Shown here piece by piece: positions 11,334 through 22,734 of a stretch of DNA of 64,000 nt. The stretch's first letter is position 1. Every line of letters begins with the position of its first letter. Source of the DNA: Telopea speciosissima (lineage: Eukaryota; Streptophyta; Magnoliopsida; Proteales; Proteaceae); contig NC_057921.1 in NCBI RefSeq assembly GCF_018873765.1, positions 25,641,784 to 25,705,783 on the forward strand, in the 5' to 3' direction. The notes below the pieces were generated by a model that worked only from the letters and a program-made list of their open reading frames with translations, searched no databases and was not told the origin of the DNA. The position numbers and the translations under genes were made by a program.

Positions 11334-11710
11334 CCTCTGATATCCGAGCTTAGGGCCGAAATCCTCCTTGAGCAGGGCAAGGAATAGGCAATGTAGGGAC
11401 GGTTCTTGGGAAAAGGAGGGGAGCTAGGGTTATGGCAGTGAAAAACTCAAAGGGAAGGAGGGGCAATAGACTGGGGCGTAGAGTGCGGGAGCCTGGTGTG
11501 TGAGTTTAGGCCCAAATGAGAGTGAGCCGGGACAGATGGGTTTGAGCAGAGGGACGGATGGGTAGAAGAAGCTGGCCCAATAAGACCAGCCGGCCCATTA
11601 AGGCCAGCTGGATCAGCCAAAGGAAAGGTGGTGGGCTGGGCCGGAGAAGGAGTGGCCAAAGGAAGAAAAGGGACCATAAGGGTCAAGGGACAAGAAAGGC
11701 TTTGACTTGC

Positions 11711-13008
11711 TGATGTAGGATCATCACCAAATAGGGCTTATTTCTTTAGAAATAGGCCTAGGGTTGGGTTATATACATGTTGGGCCTTTGTTTCCAAGGG
11801 TTTTTCTATGTAATAGGCCACTTTAATGAGCTTAAACTAGGGGTATATAGGTTGCATACGGGATTAGCTCAATACTTAGTTATTTTTATGTTTTTAGATT
11901 GAACCGGTTTAGAATTGGTTGTATCCAATTGGTTCAATTGGTCTAATTTAAGTGAAGTGTTCCTATTGGTCAATAGGTCCTTATATCCTATTGGCTAACA
12001 TGGAATCTTCTTTTTAAATTAGTGTTTTAAGTTAGATTCTTTTATTTTAAATTAGTAATTTTATTTTGATTAGGTCCCTTCCACGATTTTAAGTGAGGAG
12101 ATAGTTAGATTGTATTAGGAGTTGGCCTTTGGCCTTTAATTATAAAAGGACAAATCGTGGGAGGCTCCCACACATTGAAATTTGAAATTAAAGACTATTT
12201 TTCGCATTGGCCGATCGCTGCTGCTCCTTTGAATGTGCATCCTTGTGGATTTCAAGGTGGAAGGGTGGGTAGATTCCTGCGACTCCTTACGCCGTGATGG
12301 CTGGGAGGATCTCTCTCTGAAGGATGAAATTTCATCCTTCATCCTTCAAGCTGCTGCTGGTGGAATCCCGTGGTAAGTTTGAGTTTAATTCTGTTTGTCT
12401 TTATTCCTTCTTCTTCCCCCATTCCATCCCCCCTTTATTTTTCTATTTTACTTTCATAAACCCTAGAATAGACTCAGTTCTGTCCAGATCTGTTTCCCCA
12501 TCAGAAATCACTCAAACTTAGTTCATAGCCTCCCCTCACCATTATCTATACTTGATCCAAGCTGCTGCCCCCATCCTTGGTTCAAAACCCTAAAATCCCC
12601 TCATCCCCTATAAACCTCAAACCCTAAAATTCCAGAATCAGCACTTCTAACCATCAAAACCCTCCCATATTTGGATCGAACCTTCCCCCTGCTGTTTGGT
12701 AAACTCGATCCCAAGCCCAACCCTTAGATCCCACTCAAAACCTAGTTTTGGTAATTTTCCCTAATTTCTAAAAACCCGAAACCCTAACCCTAATTCTGCA
12801 GGAGATTGATCCAGATCCCAATATTTTTATATCAAAATAACCCCCTAGACCTGCTGATCATTACCATATATCACGTTCATCCCTAACCCTAGCCTAAATC
12901 CTAAATTTGCCCTAAACAGCCCCAAATCTGCCCCAAACAGCAGACTTGACTAGAACTTGATTTTACTTGGCTCCTAGTAGGATTATCTCCTATTCTAGGA
13001 CTACATTA
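11711..13008. mobile_element. Solo-LTR-like element, about 1.3 kb, 5-bp target-site duplication
   Basis: Ends TGATGTAG and CTACATTA are inverted copies (one mismatch) of a TG...CA type LTR. CTTGC at 11706-11710 and 13009-13013 is a 5-bp duplication. Related copies lie at 15233-16471 and (fragments) 7496-7684. No coding sequence; CCCTAA-like words are frequent in the right half. It splits the LINE ORF1 linker. Confidence 0.65.
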
Positions 13009-13863
13009 CTTGCCTGTTGGGGAAGGGGGTAATCCCCAGGCTCAAAGGGTCAGGTCTGGGCGAAATCGACTGAGGAAGGGAGCTGGGAGGAGAGGCGATA
13101 AGGAGAGAGTCCCAAGACTACAGAGTGGTTTCAGACTGATGGGGAATGGGAGGATCAACCACTTGAGAAGGCAATCTTATCGCAGGGGTCTCATTATCGA
13201 GATCGACAGCTAGGTTCTTGTACAGGACACGATCGGTCGGGGTACTTCAGTCAGAAGGAGAAACGAGAGAGTCTGATGGGTCAGCATCTTCGACAGAGCT
13301 TGAGGCTAAAGCTGTAAAATGATTTCGTCCGAGGGGCGAAACAGAGGTTTAGTTTTGCCCGGCGGACAAACCGCGAGGAGAAGCTGAAGACTGGGGAGCT
13401 CTCGACCGATGGTTTTTTCGGCGGGGTCTGGTTTTGGTTCTTCCACGGGAGAGCAAACTGATCGCCGGAGAGATGCTTTGGTCTTTGGCAGGCCTGGTTG
13501 GGCCGACAAATCACTTCCAGAAACAGGGATGATGGTTACGGCAGTGGTTTCTTCAGGGGTCACAAGGGAGTGAGTACTCCCTCTGGAAAGCAGCCGATTC
13601 TGAGCAAGAGAGACTTCCACTACAGAGGTACCTTCAGTGGTGGGTTCATCCCCAGCAGCAGTGGTCATTTGTTGGCAAAGAGAGGAGGCGTGGTTGAAGG
13701 TTTTGCAGATCAGACAGTGGGGCGGAGACCAATCGTGAGCAACACTTTGCACAAAAGAGTGACCATCTTCTTCAACGACCACGGTGATGGTTGAAGGGAG
13801 AGCTTCATTTGCAGAAACTTCAACGCAAATGCGGGTGAAAGAGAGTCTATCCTTCCTACTGGT

Positions 13864-15232
13864 TCTGGCATCGGAATGCAGGTGGTGCCAAGTACAGATT
13901 TTATTAGTTGTTAGTTTTACTTCAAATCTGGTAGTTAAGCTTTTGTCTTTGAATCCTCTTAATTCATCGGTTACTGGTTTTATTACCTATTTAATCCTCC
14001 ATCTTAGATTCCTACTCTTCTATCATTTTCTCTGCAACTAATTCATCGCATCACCCAAAAATTCATTAAATAATATTTTCTGTTAGGATTTATCTACCGA
14101 CCTTCCGTGTGAAAATTCCAATTGATTTGAGCTAGATTCACACAGCTATAGCCTTCTTTCACCCTCCATTCAGGTACCGTACAGTTCATTATTCTCTGTA
14201 ATTTTCAAATTATTTTATTAACTATTGTACTTCGGTAGTGTTTTGTAAATTCTACTTTAATCCATTTCTGAAACTAGATTTAATTTTTTATTTTGTCAAG
14301 TTTCTCAATTTTCCTCCAAAATTTTCAATTCTGATCCTGGTTCTAAGTATGGTTCCAGCACGCATGTGCTTCTAGATTTAGCTGTCGAAAGTCAATCACA
14401 ACAAAAACCCTCCACTGCTGTGGTGTTCTTACAACCCATGCCAGCAGCCCAGCGTGTTCTTGACTGTCATAACAAGAGAGAGAATCTTATAGTAACTCCT
14501 AAATTACTGTTCCTCATAATCAAATTACTCTTGTAAACCAAACTACTGGTAACTAGGATCTACGACTCGCATAGAAACCGTCCAAAAGGTTAGCGTGGGC
14601 CTGACAAGCTCGTGGAACTCGGTTAACCTGCACACTTCTTCCAACCCTTGCAAATCCCATCAGTATACTCAGTGAAGTTTGGTTTTCTAAGATAACACAT
14701 CCATAGCATGCCCATGACGCTGTATTGTTTGTTAGCCCTATATTTGGTCTGTCTTGAAATGTTGCAGGGCGTCCTTTTTTTAAATCTAGTTTGGGTTTGG
14801 AAGTGTACTTGTGGAAAATACCCGACTTCACTTTGAAGTGTTGGAGCTGGACTAGCTCATTTCTTTCCCATATTTTGGCTTCCTGTGGGGCTGTTACTTG
14901 TGAATGATTCCACAAAATGTTATCATTGCAAAGAAGCGAGGTATTTGTTTTTTGGAAAATAATGCACCTATGTTTTTATGGAAGAGTCGCTTTATGAAGA
15001 GTCGGAAAAACTTTAAACTATTATATGTCACTGTAAAGAATTCTGACTGAAGTAATTAAACAGGTAGGGACTAGGGACTAGGCCTTTCAAAAAAATGGAC
15101 CAAACCCTTTCTATGATGGCCTTAGAGCTCTGGCGTTGTAGATGCGAGATCCTGAAAAAAGATGCACCAAGAGTCAAGATGAAAAACCATGGTAGACCAG
15201 TCCTATTTTCGAAGCCTGAAAGCAACCGAGGT
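13864..15232. other. No gene recognised
   Basis: Mixed AT-rich DNA. Open frames at 13784-14041, 14553-14915 and 15028-15225 show no known motif and no repeat-derived similarity that I can see. Confidence 0.55.
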
Positions 15233-16471
15233 TGATGTAGAGCTGAAGCACTACATCTGCAAGAAGAAGAAGAACAATAAGCTGTCCAAGTAGTATTGGT
15301 GGTAGTAGTAGTATTTCCATGGTTTATTTTAGTGTTTTTTGTTTTTTAAAATTGAACCCGCCCAACCTGGTTGAACCAGTGGTTCAATTTAATTGACTTG
15401 AGTTGCCCTTTATTTAATGTAATTTTTAGTTTTTTTGCTTTGGTCCACACCTGCCATGAATTTAGGAGGAGGTGATGTGAGTGTAAGTCAGCTAGGGGTG
15501 TTTTCACTCTTAGCCTCCTAGGCTGATTTGGATTACGGCTTATGGCCGGTATGAATAAAGTAATTCGGTGGGGGAGGGGGGGGGGGGGGGGGGTTTGGTT
15601 TTCTCACCTCTGAAATCTGAATTTTAAAAAAACTGGTCAAGCTGGTCTTCAATGTTGTTCTCTCCTTTGGGAATTGCTTTATGTTTGATCAAGGCTGGTT
15701 GGATTGGTGTTTGATCCAATCGACACCTTGCAGTGTGAAGACCAGGAGGTTCTGTAAAAATCTCCTTCAAGTTGATCAAGATTCAGTTTTTATTCAAGTT
15801 TTCAACTTCCAACAAGCTGCTGCCAGGATTTCTCTCCAACAACAGTGAGTTAGAAGTTTCCCCCGTCCCCATTATTCTTATTGTAATCCAGTAATCCTCT
15901 CACATCCCAACCCTAACCATCCCCCCTTTAATTTTCACTTTTCTGACATAAAAAACCAGATCAGATCTAACCAGCCATCCACAAAACACCAAACTTTGAC
16001 CACTTCACCCCCTGCCCATAAGGAGAACTTGATCTCCTTTGCTGCCCATTCCAACTATTAAAACCCTAATTCATCCCATCTCAAATCATTCCCCAAAAAC
16101 CCAAAAACCTCCATACACCTAACCAATAATCAGAATCTGCCCTTACTTGGACCGAGTCACTCTCTCACCCTAAGGAGAGCTTGATCCAAATCCTAGCTCA
16201 AACTGACCATCCTAAATCCTAGAATTCTCCATATTCCTCTTTTCAAAACCTAGAAAACCTAACTCTAACCTGCTGCCCCTTCAGGTTTACATACTTTACC
16301 CTCCATCAAAACATCTCAGGACCTTCACTGATAGACTCCCATAATCCACACATCAAACCCTAACCCTAATTTCACCAAAAACACCTATTTTAGCCTAGCC
16401 GATTTAGTGTTCATAGCAGATCCTGGTTTACTGGTTTCTAGTTGGTCTCCTACTAGTCTAGAACTACATTA
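15233..16471. mobile_element. Second solo-LTR-like element of the same family, about 1.24 kb
   Basis: Begins TGATGTAG and ends GAACTACATTA. Flanks GAGGT (15228-15232) and AAGGT (16472-16476) match at four of five positions. Its last 150 bp closely match 7511-7680. Contains a G-run at about 15562-15593 and CCCTAACC words. No coding sequence. Confidence 0.6.
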
Positions 16472-16476
16472 AAGGT

Positions 16477-18633
16477 TTAACTGGACCGTGATTATGACAG
16501 AGTGGGAGGACAAGATTAGAGGTCCCCTGATGAGTCTCTTCTAACAACCACCAAGGTCTGGGCTCAGAAACTGGTGGCTCTCTTCTAGTGCATATTTAGT
16601 TGGGGGATGGTGTGGGGTATAGAGGTCATCAGAATTTGGGTCCACTAGCAGCATCCTTAGGCTGGGGTGCCCTTGAAGATTACTGAGAGAGTAACACCAT
16701 CTATGGTATAAGATTGGATAGGCCTTACTGGTGCATGGAAAAATCATGATATGGCTGATATCCACAGCCAAGTGGAGGAGGGTTTGGGCAAGATTTCTTT
16801 GTTAGGTTCCTGTCTGTGGCAGGTACAGTCTCAATCATACAAGCTAAGGCTGAATATGTGTTTCAGAATATCCTTGCATTTCCTTAATCTGGTATACTTG
16901 ATAGTTGATACATGGTTTCAACGGACTTGGTGTGCTCATTATCAGCATCACCATTTGGCGTGTCTCTTTTCTCTGTGCACTTGATGTTCCTACCTATTCA
17001 CTGTTTTATTTTTTGTGAGTTGACCTGTTTTTGTTTTGGGAGTGATTCGTTGGAGAACTTGTCGTATCCTGTTTTGGGTTTATTCAGATGCAATGCCATA
17101 TTTCCTATCATTTTTAATATTAAATTGTATGGAGTTTATTTTTGCGACTTTCATAATACGAAGCTTTCATTGTCTGTTTTTGCAGGATCTTAAGTGCTTT
17201 GTGTTCTCTCTTATTTCTCTCCATTTTAAAATAAAGCCAATATAAGTGAGGGGCAGTGCTTTTGCTGCAATGACCCAAGATTCCTGAGGAACTAGAATTT
17301 GGTTTTGATAGGTATCAGGATAGATAGGCATCCATGTTGGTTTCTTGTCCTTTTTCCAATTTAGATGTTTCTATGTTTTTATATCCTTCTTCTTATTATT
17401 TGACTATTGAATTGTTTGGATGGTGAAGGTGGTGTGGAAGTCACTGTTACAGAATCTGTACTTTGCCCGTACTTGTACATTATTATGAAATTGAAAATTT
17501 GGTGAAGAAGTACTTTACTGTTTGTTTTCCCTACATCTTTCTTATGTTATTTTGAGAAGCCTTTGACTGCTGCTCCTCTTTGCCAATAACTGTATGAGCA
17601 TATATTCTGGGTTGGGAACAGTTGTGGCCTTGTGGGTATCTATTCCATATCTGTGGTGTTTTAGGAAACAGATCCTCTCTAACTCCAACTCCAACCCCTC
17701 TCCAACCACCTATCCAACGGTATCCAACAACGTGAAGGACTTGGGCACACAGCCCCAAGTATTGGCAGGTGTTGGGATGCGTGTTCAAATCCTTCCAGCC
17801 ACTGGATGGGTGGTTGGAGGATCTGGATCCAGTGTTTTATGGCTTGTTTGTTTCCTTGACATCTAATTCACGGAAACAGCTACTTTGTGATGAATCACAA
17901 TAAACCTTTTTTCGGACCACTGGACAATTAGCACCAAGAGATGGAACAGATTTTGATTGCAAGTCATGTTATGGGCTTGAAAAGTTCTGCATTATGTATT
18001 TTGATTTGTGAAGCTGTTCAGTGAGTGTGTTTATTGTACAGCACCACCACAGGACAACTGAGATGGCAATTAAGACTCATTTTGAAAGATTTATAAGAAC
18101 ATTAAGAGATGATATAGATTTTTGAAATCAAGATTCGAGGGTCTGTTAGAGATTAGCAGATTGATTACGGATACCATGCATGGTATTAGGTTAAGACTAG
18201 TTGTCGGGGTTGATTGTATGGGTTTTTGGTCTTCCTATTTGAATCAGCGTCCAGCAGGAAATAACCAAGAGGGAAGGAGTCATATGATGCAGATTAGAGA
18301 AGCTAGAAAACCAAGGGGTAGATAAAAAAAAGTCTTCAGTAGAAGGGCTAAGAGAGGAGATAAACAGCTTGGTTCACCAGAAGGATGGCTTTAAAGAGAG
18401 TGGAATGGCTAAACAGGATATGAATGCCTTTGATTGATCAATACAAATACTTGGGAAGAAGTTTAGTTGAGTAGAGTACAGTAATTTCTTTTCCGGAAAA
18501 TTTTCCTTTACATGTGGAGTAGGGTTCCGCCTCCATCCTAGGGTTATTAATATTCCATCACCCCCCCCCCCCAAAAAAAAAAAACAAAAAACCATCCTCT
18601 TATTGTATGAAGTCGATAATAACCCCCACCTCT
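16477..18633. other. No gene recognised
   Basis: Short open frames (for example 16751-17245 and 17531-17866) have no recognisable motif. A frame at 16751 beginning MADIHSQVEEGLGKISLL followed by GTACAG could be mistaken for an exon, but no continuation was found. Confidence 0.5.
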
Positions 18634-18637
18634 TGCG

Positions 18638-18765
18638 CAATGCCCTCTCAAGACCATTTGAAGGCCTCGGTCAAGTGACAACTGTGGTCGAAGGAAAACC
18701 GCAATGCCCTCTCAAGACCATTTGAAGGCCTCGGTCAAGTGACAACTGTGGTCGAAGGAAAACTT
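18638..18765. repeat. Perfect 64-bp tandem duplication
   Basis: CAATGCCCTCTCAAGACC starts at 18638 and again at 18702, and the two units match through GGTCGAAGGAAAAC. The perfect match points to a recent local duplication. No function is evident. Confidence 0.9.
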
Positions 18766-18933
18766 AGTCAGCTAGAATACTTTTTAAACCAGAATCTGTT
18801 ATGGAAAATTGTTGGTAATGTTCCTTTAGTTCTATACAAACACATTATCACAATGGTGAGTAAAATGGCTTGGGGTGAAACCATGAAATGATTCAGCGAA
18901 GTGGTTAAATTTGCTTTTAACAATTAGAATAAT

Positions 18934-19101
18934 GGGTCGATGTTCTCTAAATGGGAGTGCCATGGGGCACAGGCTGCACCCAGACACATGGGGCAAGATG
19001 CGATGATCATTGCAGCCATTAAGAGGGGCGGGGTGGTCATTTCACCCACCCCCATGTGTCTTGGCACATCCTGCACCACCAGTGCTAAGAACATTTCCCC
19101 T
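18934..19101. mobile_element. MITE, 168 bp, 8-bp target-site duplication
   Basis: AGAATAAT flanks both sides (18926-18933 and 19102-19109). Ends GGGTCGATGTTCTC and AAGAACATTTCCCCT are imperfect inverted repeats. The interior has GCACCCAGACACATGGGGC and a partly inverted CCCCATGTGTC, so it can fold back on itself. Non-coding; hAT-type by duplication length. Confidence 0.75.
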
Positions 19102-19109
19102 AGAATAAT

Positions 19110-19576
19110 ATATGGTTATTCAAAAACCTAGAATTTTTCGATTTAAATTGAAGAACTTTACTTTTTTACAAGAAAAAGTGAAGAACACTATGTGTACTCT
19201 CCCATAGTCTTAAATTTCAAAATCTTTGTTTTGCAATGTGGCAAATTTCGTTAGTGCTGAAATTTGACATGTGACCAAAGAATCTAGAGGTCTACATGTC
19301 CATTAAATTTAGGGTCAATCTTATCTTGTAGGCGTGGGCAATCAAATGGGGTATTGAAAAGGTTCCTACAAAAGGCGTGTGAATGGAGTTCCTATAAAAT
19401 AGTTTTTGTGATTTTGTGAGATTCTCAAAACCCATGTTTTAATTTTGGCAAATTTTTAACGAGGGGGAAAGGCTTCCATTGTTTCCAAAGGCTCCAAAAT
19501 CATCTCTTTTAAAAAAAAAAAAAAAAATTAACTTTCAACTTACAAATTAAATTCTAGAATAGTCGTACATTACACA
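19110..19576. other. No gene recognised
   Basis: AT-rich DNA with an A-run near 19511-19526. Confidence 0.6.
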
Positions 19577-19811
19577 TGGTTTTAGGATTTTTTCAAAAGA
19601 AAATTAGATAATAGAATGTGTTAGATTCATTGATAGGTAAGCCCCTCTATTTATAATAGAGGGGAAAGTTACACAGGGATTGAAATAGATATAATTACCC
19701 ATAACTAGCTGACTTTATAAGAGCAGCAACTTAATCCTAATATCATAAGAATAAATCTACCCCAAAAGGATCAGAATACTCCCACCGTATTCTGGATTAC
19801 ACATTCCAACG
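19577..19811 (-). repeat. 3' LTR of the non-coding element
   Basis: Start is inferred by alignment to the upper LTR. It keeps a palindrome CCCCTCTATTTATAATAGAGG with a TATA-like core at 19647-19656, which the upper LTR has lost. Ends CCAACG instead of CCAACA. Confidence 0.65.
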
Positions 19812-20327
19812 CTCCCCCGCAAGCTGGGTTTATACATAAAAGTAAAGGAGGATCCAGCTTGAACTAATAAGAAAAAAAAAACTCCATAAGAATGCTAACT
19901 CTCCCCCTCAAGTTGGCGGATACAAGGCACTAATGCCCAACTTGAGCAAACCAGGAAGAAACAAAGTTGCTGCAAAGTCCAGCTTGACAGATGAATGTAG
20001 CTCCCAAATAAACCTTCAAGAACTTTTAAAAATAGATCTTCAAAACCTGGGCAGACTTGATCAGCAAACCGGGACTGGAATGTCTTCCAAAAGGGCAGCT
20101 TTCACCAATCTTCTATAGCTATACAGTGATGAATCTCTAACTGATAATCTTAAAGATAAGCAACTAGGGCAGAAAGCAGCGGAAACAAATGAATCAGGCA
20201 ACGAAAATGATCAACCCAACTGTAGATCCTCATATAGGCACTATAAATCCTCAAATAGGCAGGCAATAACCAAACATCTTCAATGCTCTTCATCTCCCCC
20301 TTACGACAAACTCAACCTAATAACGAA

Positions 20328-20453
20328 GGATACCCAATAGCAATGGTGGAGGAGACTAATCTTCTATATTTTGCACCAATGTTCCTACAAGGATACCCAA
20401 TAGCAATGGTGGAGAAGACTAGTCTTCTATATTTTGCACCAATGTTCCTGCAA
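20328..20453. repeat. 63-bp tandem duplication inside the non-coding LTR element
   Basis: GGATACCCAATAGCAATGGT begins at 20328 and 20391; the units differ at only a few bases. No coding role is evident. Confidence 0.85.
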
Positions 20454-22494
20454 GTTCTGCTTTCTGCAATGGCTGCAGCTGTATTGTACACAATCGCCCC
20501 CTCACGTGTAGTAGTTCACGTGGACAGATAATGGAAATGATGTAAGAAATAGTGCAAAAGTATAATATTCCAGAATTTTCCAAAAGGTGCTAAGGGTAAT
20601 GGAAAGAAAGAAATGGAAATTTAGAAAATACCATAAACTTCCAAAGTGGCTATGAGTATATGCCAAAGGTATGGTATGGGAGGTGGTGAAGTGGAAAAAA
20701 AAAATAGTGGAATAATGAATCACGGAGAAAAACAATGCAACATATAAATTGCCAACCATCTTCAAAGGATCAAACAAACTCCTTAGATGGAATCACCTGC
20801 AGGGGAGAAACACCAAACTCCAATATTCAAATTTGATAAGTAAACAGATTTGATTTGAAGGAAAGACTCCAATCTTCAAGGCTTGATCAATCTTCAAACA
20901 CAGAAGAACCAGTGTGCAAAACTCCAATTTGCAAACTCCCACATGCTAAATAGAACAGACAAAGATATCTCGCAGAACTGATGTAATAAGCTTAAAACAA
21001 CCTTGGATCATATCTGAATTAGTGAACAATGCTAAGACCAAGCTCCCAAAGTAAGCTGGATATGAACCAGTAGAAAAGCTTCACACAACTAAATAGGTTC
21101 GTAGTTGCAACCAATAACTATGGAACACACTATTGTAACCCCAAATAAACTGATCTCTAGGGTAGTAGATTCGAGTCTTCAACAACGAAAGAAATTCGAT
21201 CTCCAATAGTAGGATACTCAGTCTCAAGAACAGAGCAGCAGTAGTCCTCATAAAGGCAGCAGTAACATGTCAACCAGTCATGTTTACAGAAGCCAATCAA
21301 TAGAACCAGCAAGGTATGTAGTAAAGCTCAATAGAACCAACAAGTATAAAATAATAATCCAACAGATCCATAGGTAGTTGAAGCAGCCAGCCACATAGGA
21401 ACCAGTAAAGAATAGGTTGATAGATGGAGAAATCGAGCCATATGAGTGAAACCTGAATTTTTTTCAAACAAACTCCAAGAATGATGCTGATATTTAGGTC
21501 GTATGCTTTTCCGATATGTATAAGACTCTCCTAAAAAAATTAGCAAAAAAGAACAGCCCTAACCCTAACATTGGTTAAAGTCAGGGTTTTGGAAAACCCT
21601 GAGACTGGGGCTTCAATAGGAACTTCTTCAAGCCATTAATTGATGAGGTAGGGTATCCCCTTGATGGTAGAAATACCTCCATAAGATTACAGTAGCAGCA
21701 AAAATCCCTAACTCAAAATCAATGTGTCAGGGTTTGGAAAACCCTAAAAAGTAGAGATCAATTGGGGTAGAAGTCTTCAAAAACTTGGAATGGAGCAATT
21801 ATTGAGGTCGAGTGCTCTTTGAAGTGGAAGTAATTAGCCCTCCGAAAATCAGCAAGAGCTAAAACCTGTAACCTAAATTCAATTAGATTCAGGGTTTTGT
21901 TAGGATTTTTAGTAGGTAACCAAATTAGAAGGTTAAGGAAGCTTTGTTGTAGAAACTAATCCAGCCATTAGAAAGGGTCCAAACTTAGGTTGAGTATGGC
22001 TTGTATAGGCAGTAACCTGTGCAAGAAATCTCAGCCTGATCTGATGGTTGGATTGTGAGAACCAAGGGTTGATCCAAAATAAAAAGGTTAAGGGTTTGGG
22101 CAGATTGATTAGGGTAAATCAAGGTTGGAGAAGAAAAGAAAAGGTAGTAGATGGGAGAAGGTAGAAAGGTACTGGAAAAGGTTGCATAGGAGGCTCCAAC
22201 AAAGGAGGATCAACCTTCTTGTGTGAGAGGAATCTGATCTTCAAGAAAATTCTGGAAACCTTCCAGTTACAAGTATGATTCCAACAAAATTTTAATGGAA
22301 AAAAAGTAGATAGGATGGAGGAGGGCAGCAACTAAATCATTGGTTTAGGTTTTACCTCATTAGTGCTGACCCCTTACAAGGGTGAGAAGAAGAAAACTAG
22401 AAGAAGGTGAAACCGAGAAAGAGAAAAAGGAGGGAGAAGTCGATTGAAGAAGAAAAGGAGGGTTTTTTCTTTCTATCTAACCTAGATCAGAAGT

Positions 22495-22507
22495 GGCTCT
22501 GATACCA
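22495..22507 (-). promoter_or_regulatory. Primer binding site (initiator tRNA-Met)
   Basis: Minus strand TGGTATCAGAGCC directly abuts the LTR end at 22508. It is an exact match to the common plant PBS and fixes the element orientation. Confidence 0.85.
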
Positions 22508-22734
22508 TGTTAGCAGAACCGTGGGTTAGAAAGAGAGAATTAGAGAATAGAACATTTTAGATTCATTGATAGGTAAGCCCCTAGGGGAAAGTTATAAAGG
22601 GACTGAAATAGACGTAATTACCCCTAACTAGCTGACTCTATAAGAGCAGCAACTTAATACTAATATCATAAGAATAAATCTACCCCAAAAGGACCAGAAC
22701 ACCCCCACAGTATTCTGGATTACATATTCCAACA
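22508..22734 (-). repeat. 5' LTR of the non-coding element
   Basis: Plus-strand boundaries TGTTAGCAG and CCAACA. Compared with the lower LTR it lacks the TATTTATAATAGAGG segment, leaving TAAGCCCCTAGGGGAAAG. Confidence 0.75.

Larger units (their letters stand above)
10329..13863 (-). pseudogene. LINE remnant: ORF1 (zinc-knuckle) and 3' tail with ORF2 missing, split by two insertions
   Basis: On the minus strand, 13863-13306 reads as plant LINE ORF1: DRLSFTRICVEV, VVVEEDGHSF, WSPPHCLICKTFNHASSLC (a CCHC-type knuckle: C-x2-C-x4-H-x4-C), then a Ser/Thr/Pro-rich linker. Pro-rich sequence resumes at 11700-11340 on the other side of a solo-LTR-like insertion. The low end (10329-10400) is a typical LINE 3' end, TTTAATGAATTTTTTATTC then poly-A on the minus strand. 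No endonuclease or reverse transcriptase lies between, so ORF2 has been deleted. A hAT-like element sits in the tail part. ORF1 protein binds LINE RNA; this copy cannot be functional. Confidence 0.65.
19577..22734 (-). mobile_element. Non-coding LTR retrotransposon (LARD/TRIM-like), minus orientation
   Basis: Two direct LTRs (19577-19811 and 22508-22734) share CATTGATAGGTAAGCCCCT, CTAACTAGCTGACT and AGCAGCAACTTAAT. Next to the upper LTR the minus strand reads TGGTATCAGAGCC, a perfect tRNA-Met primer binding site. Next to the lower LTR it reads GCTTGCGGGGGAGC, a polypurine tract. So this is a complete LTR element in structure, but its 2.7-kb interior has no gag or pol frame. Such elements can move only with proteins supplied by another element. 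It lies against an older Copia pol. I could not find a 5-bp duplication, so the lower end may have been rearranged. Confidence 0.75.

Noticed and set aside
11447..11686. Pro/Ser-rich minus frame as a possible small gene
   Set aside because: It fits as a continuation of the interrupted LINE ORF1 linker and has no domain of its own.
16751..17245. Possible host exon beginning MADIHSQVEEGLGKIS
   Set aside because: No second exon, no known domain and no consistent splice sites; the frame closes into AT-rich DNA.
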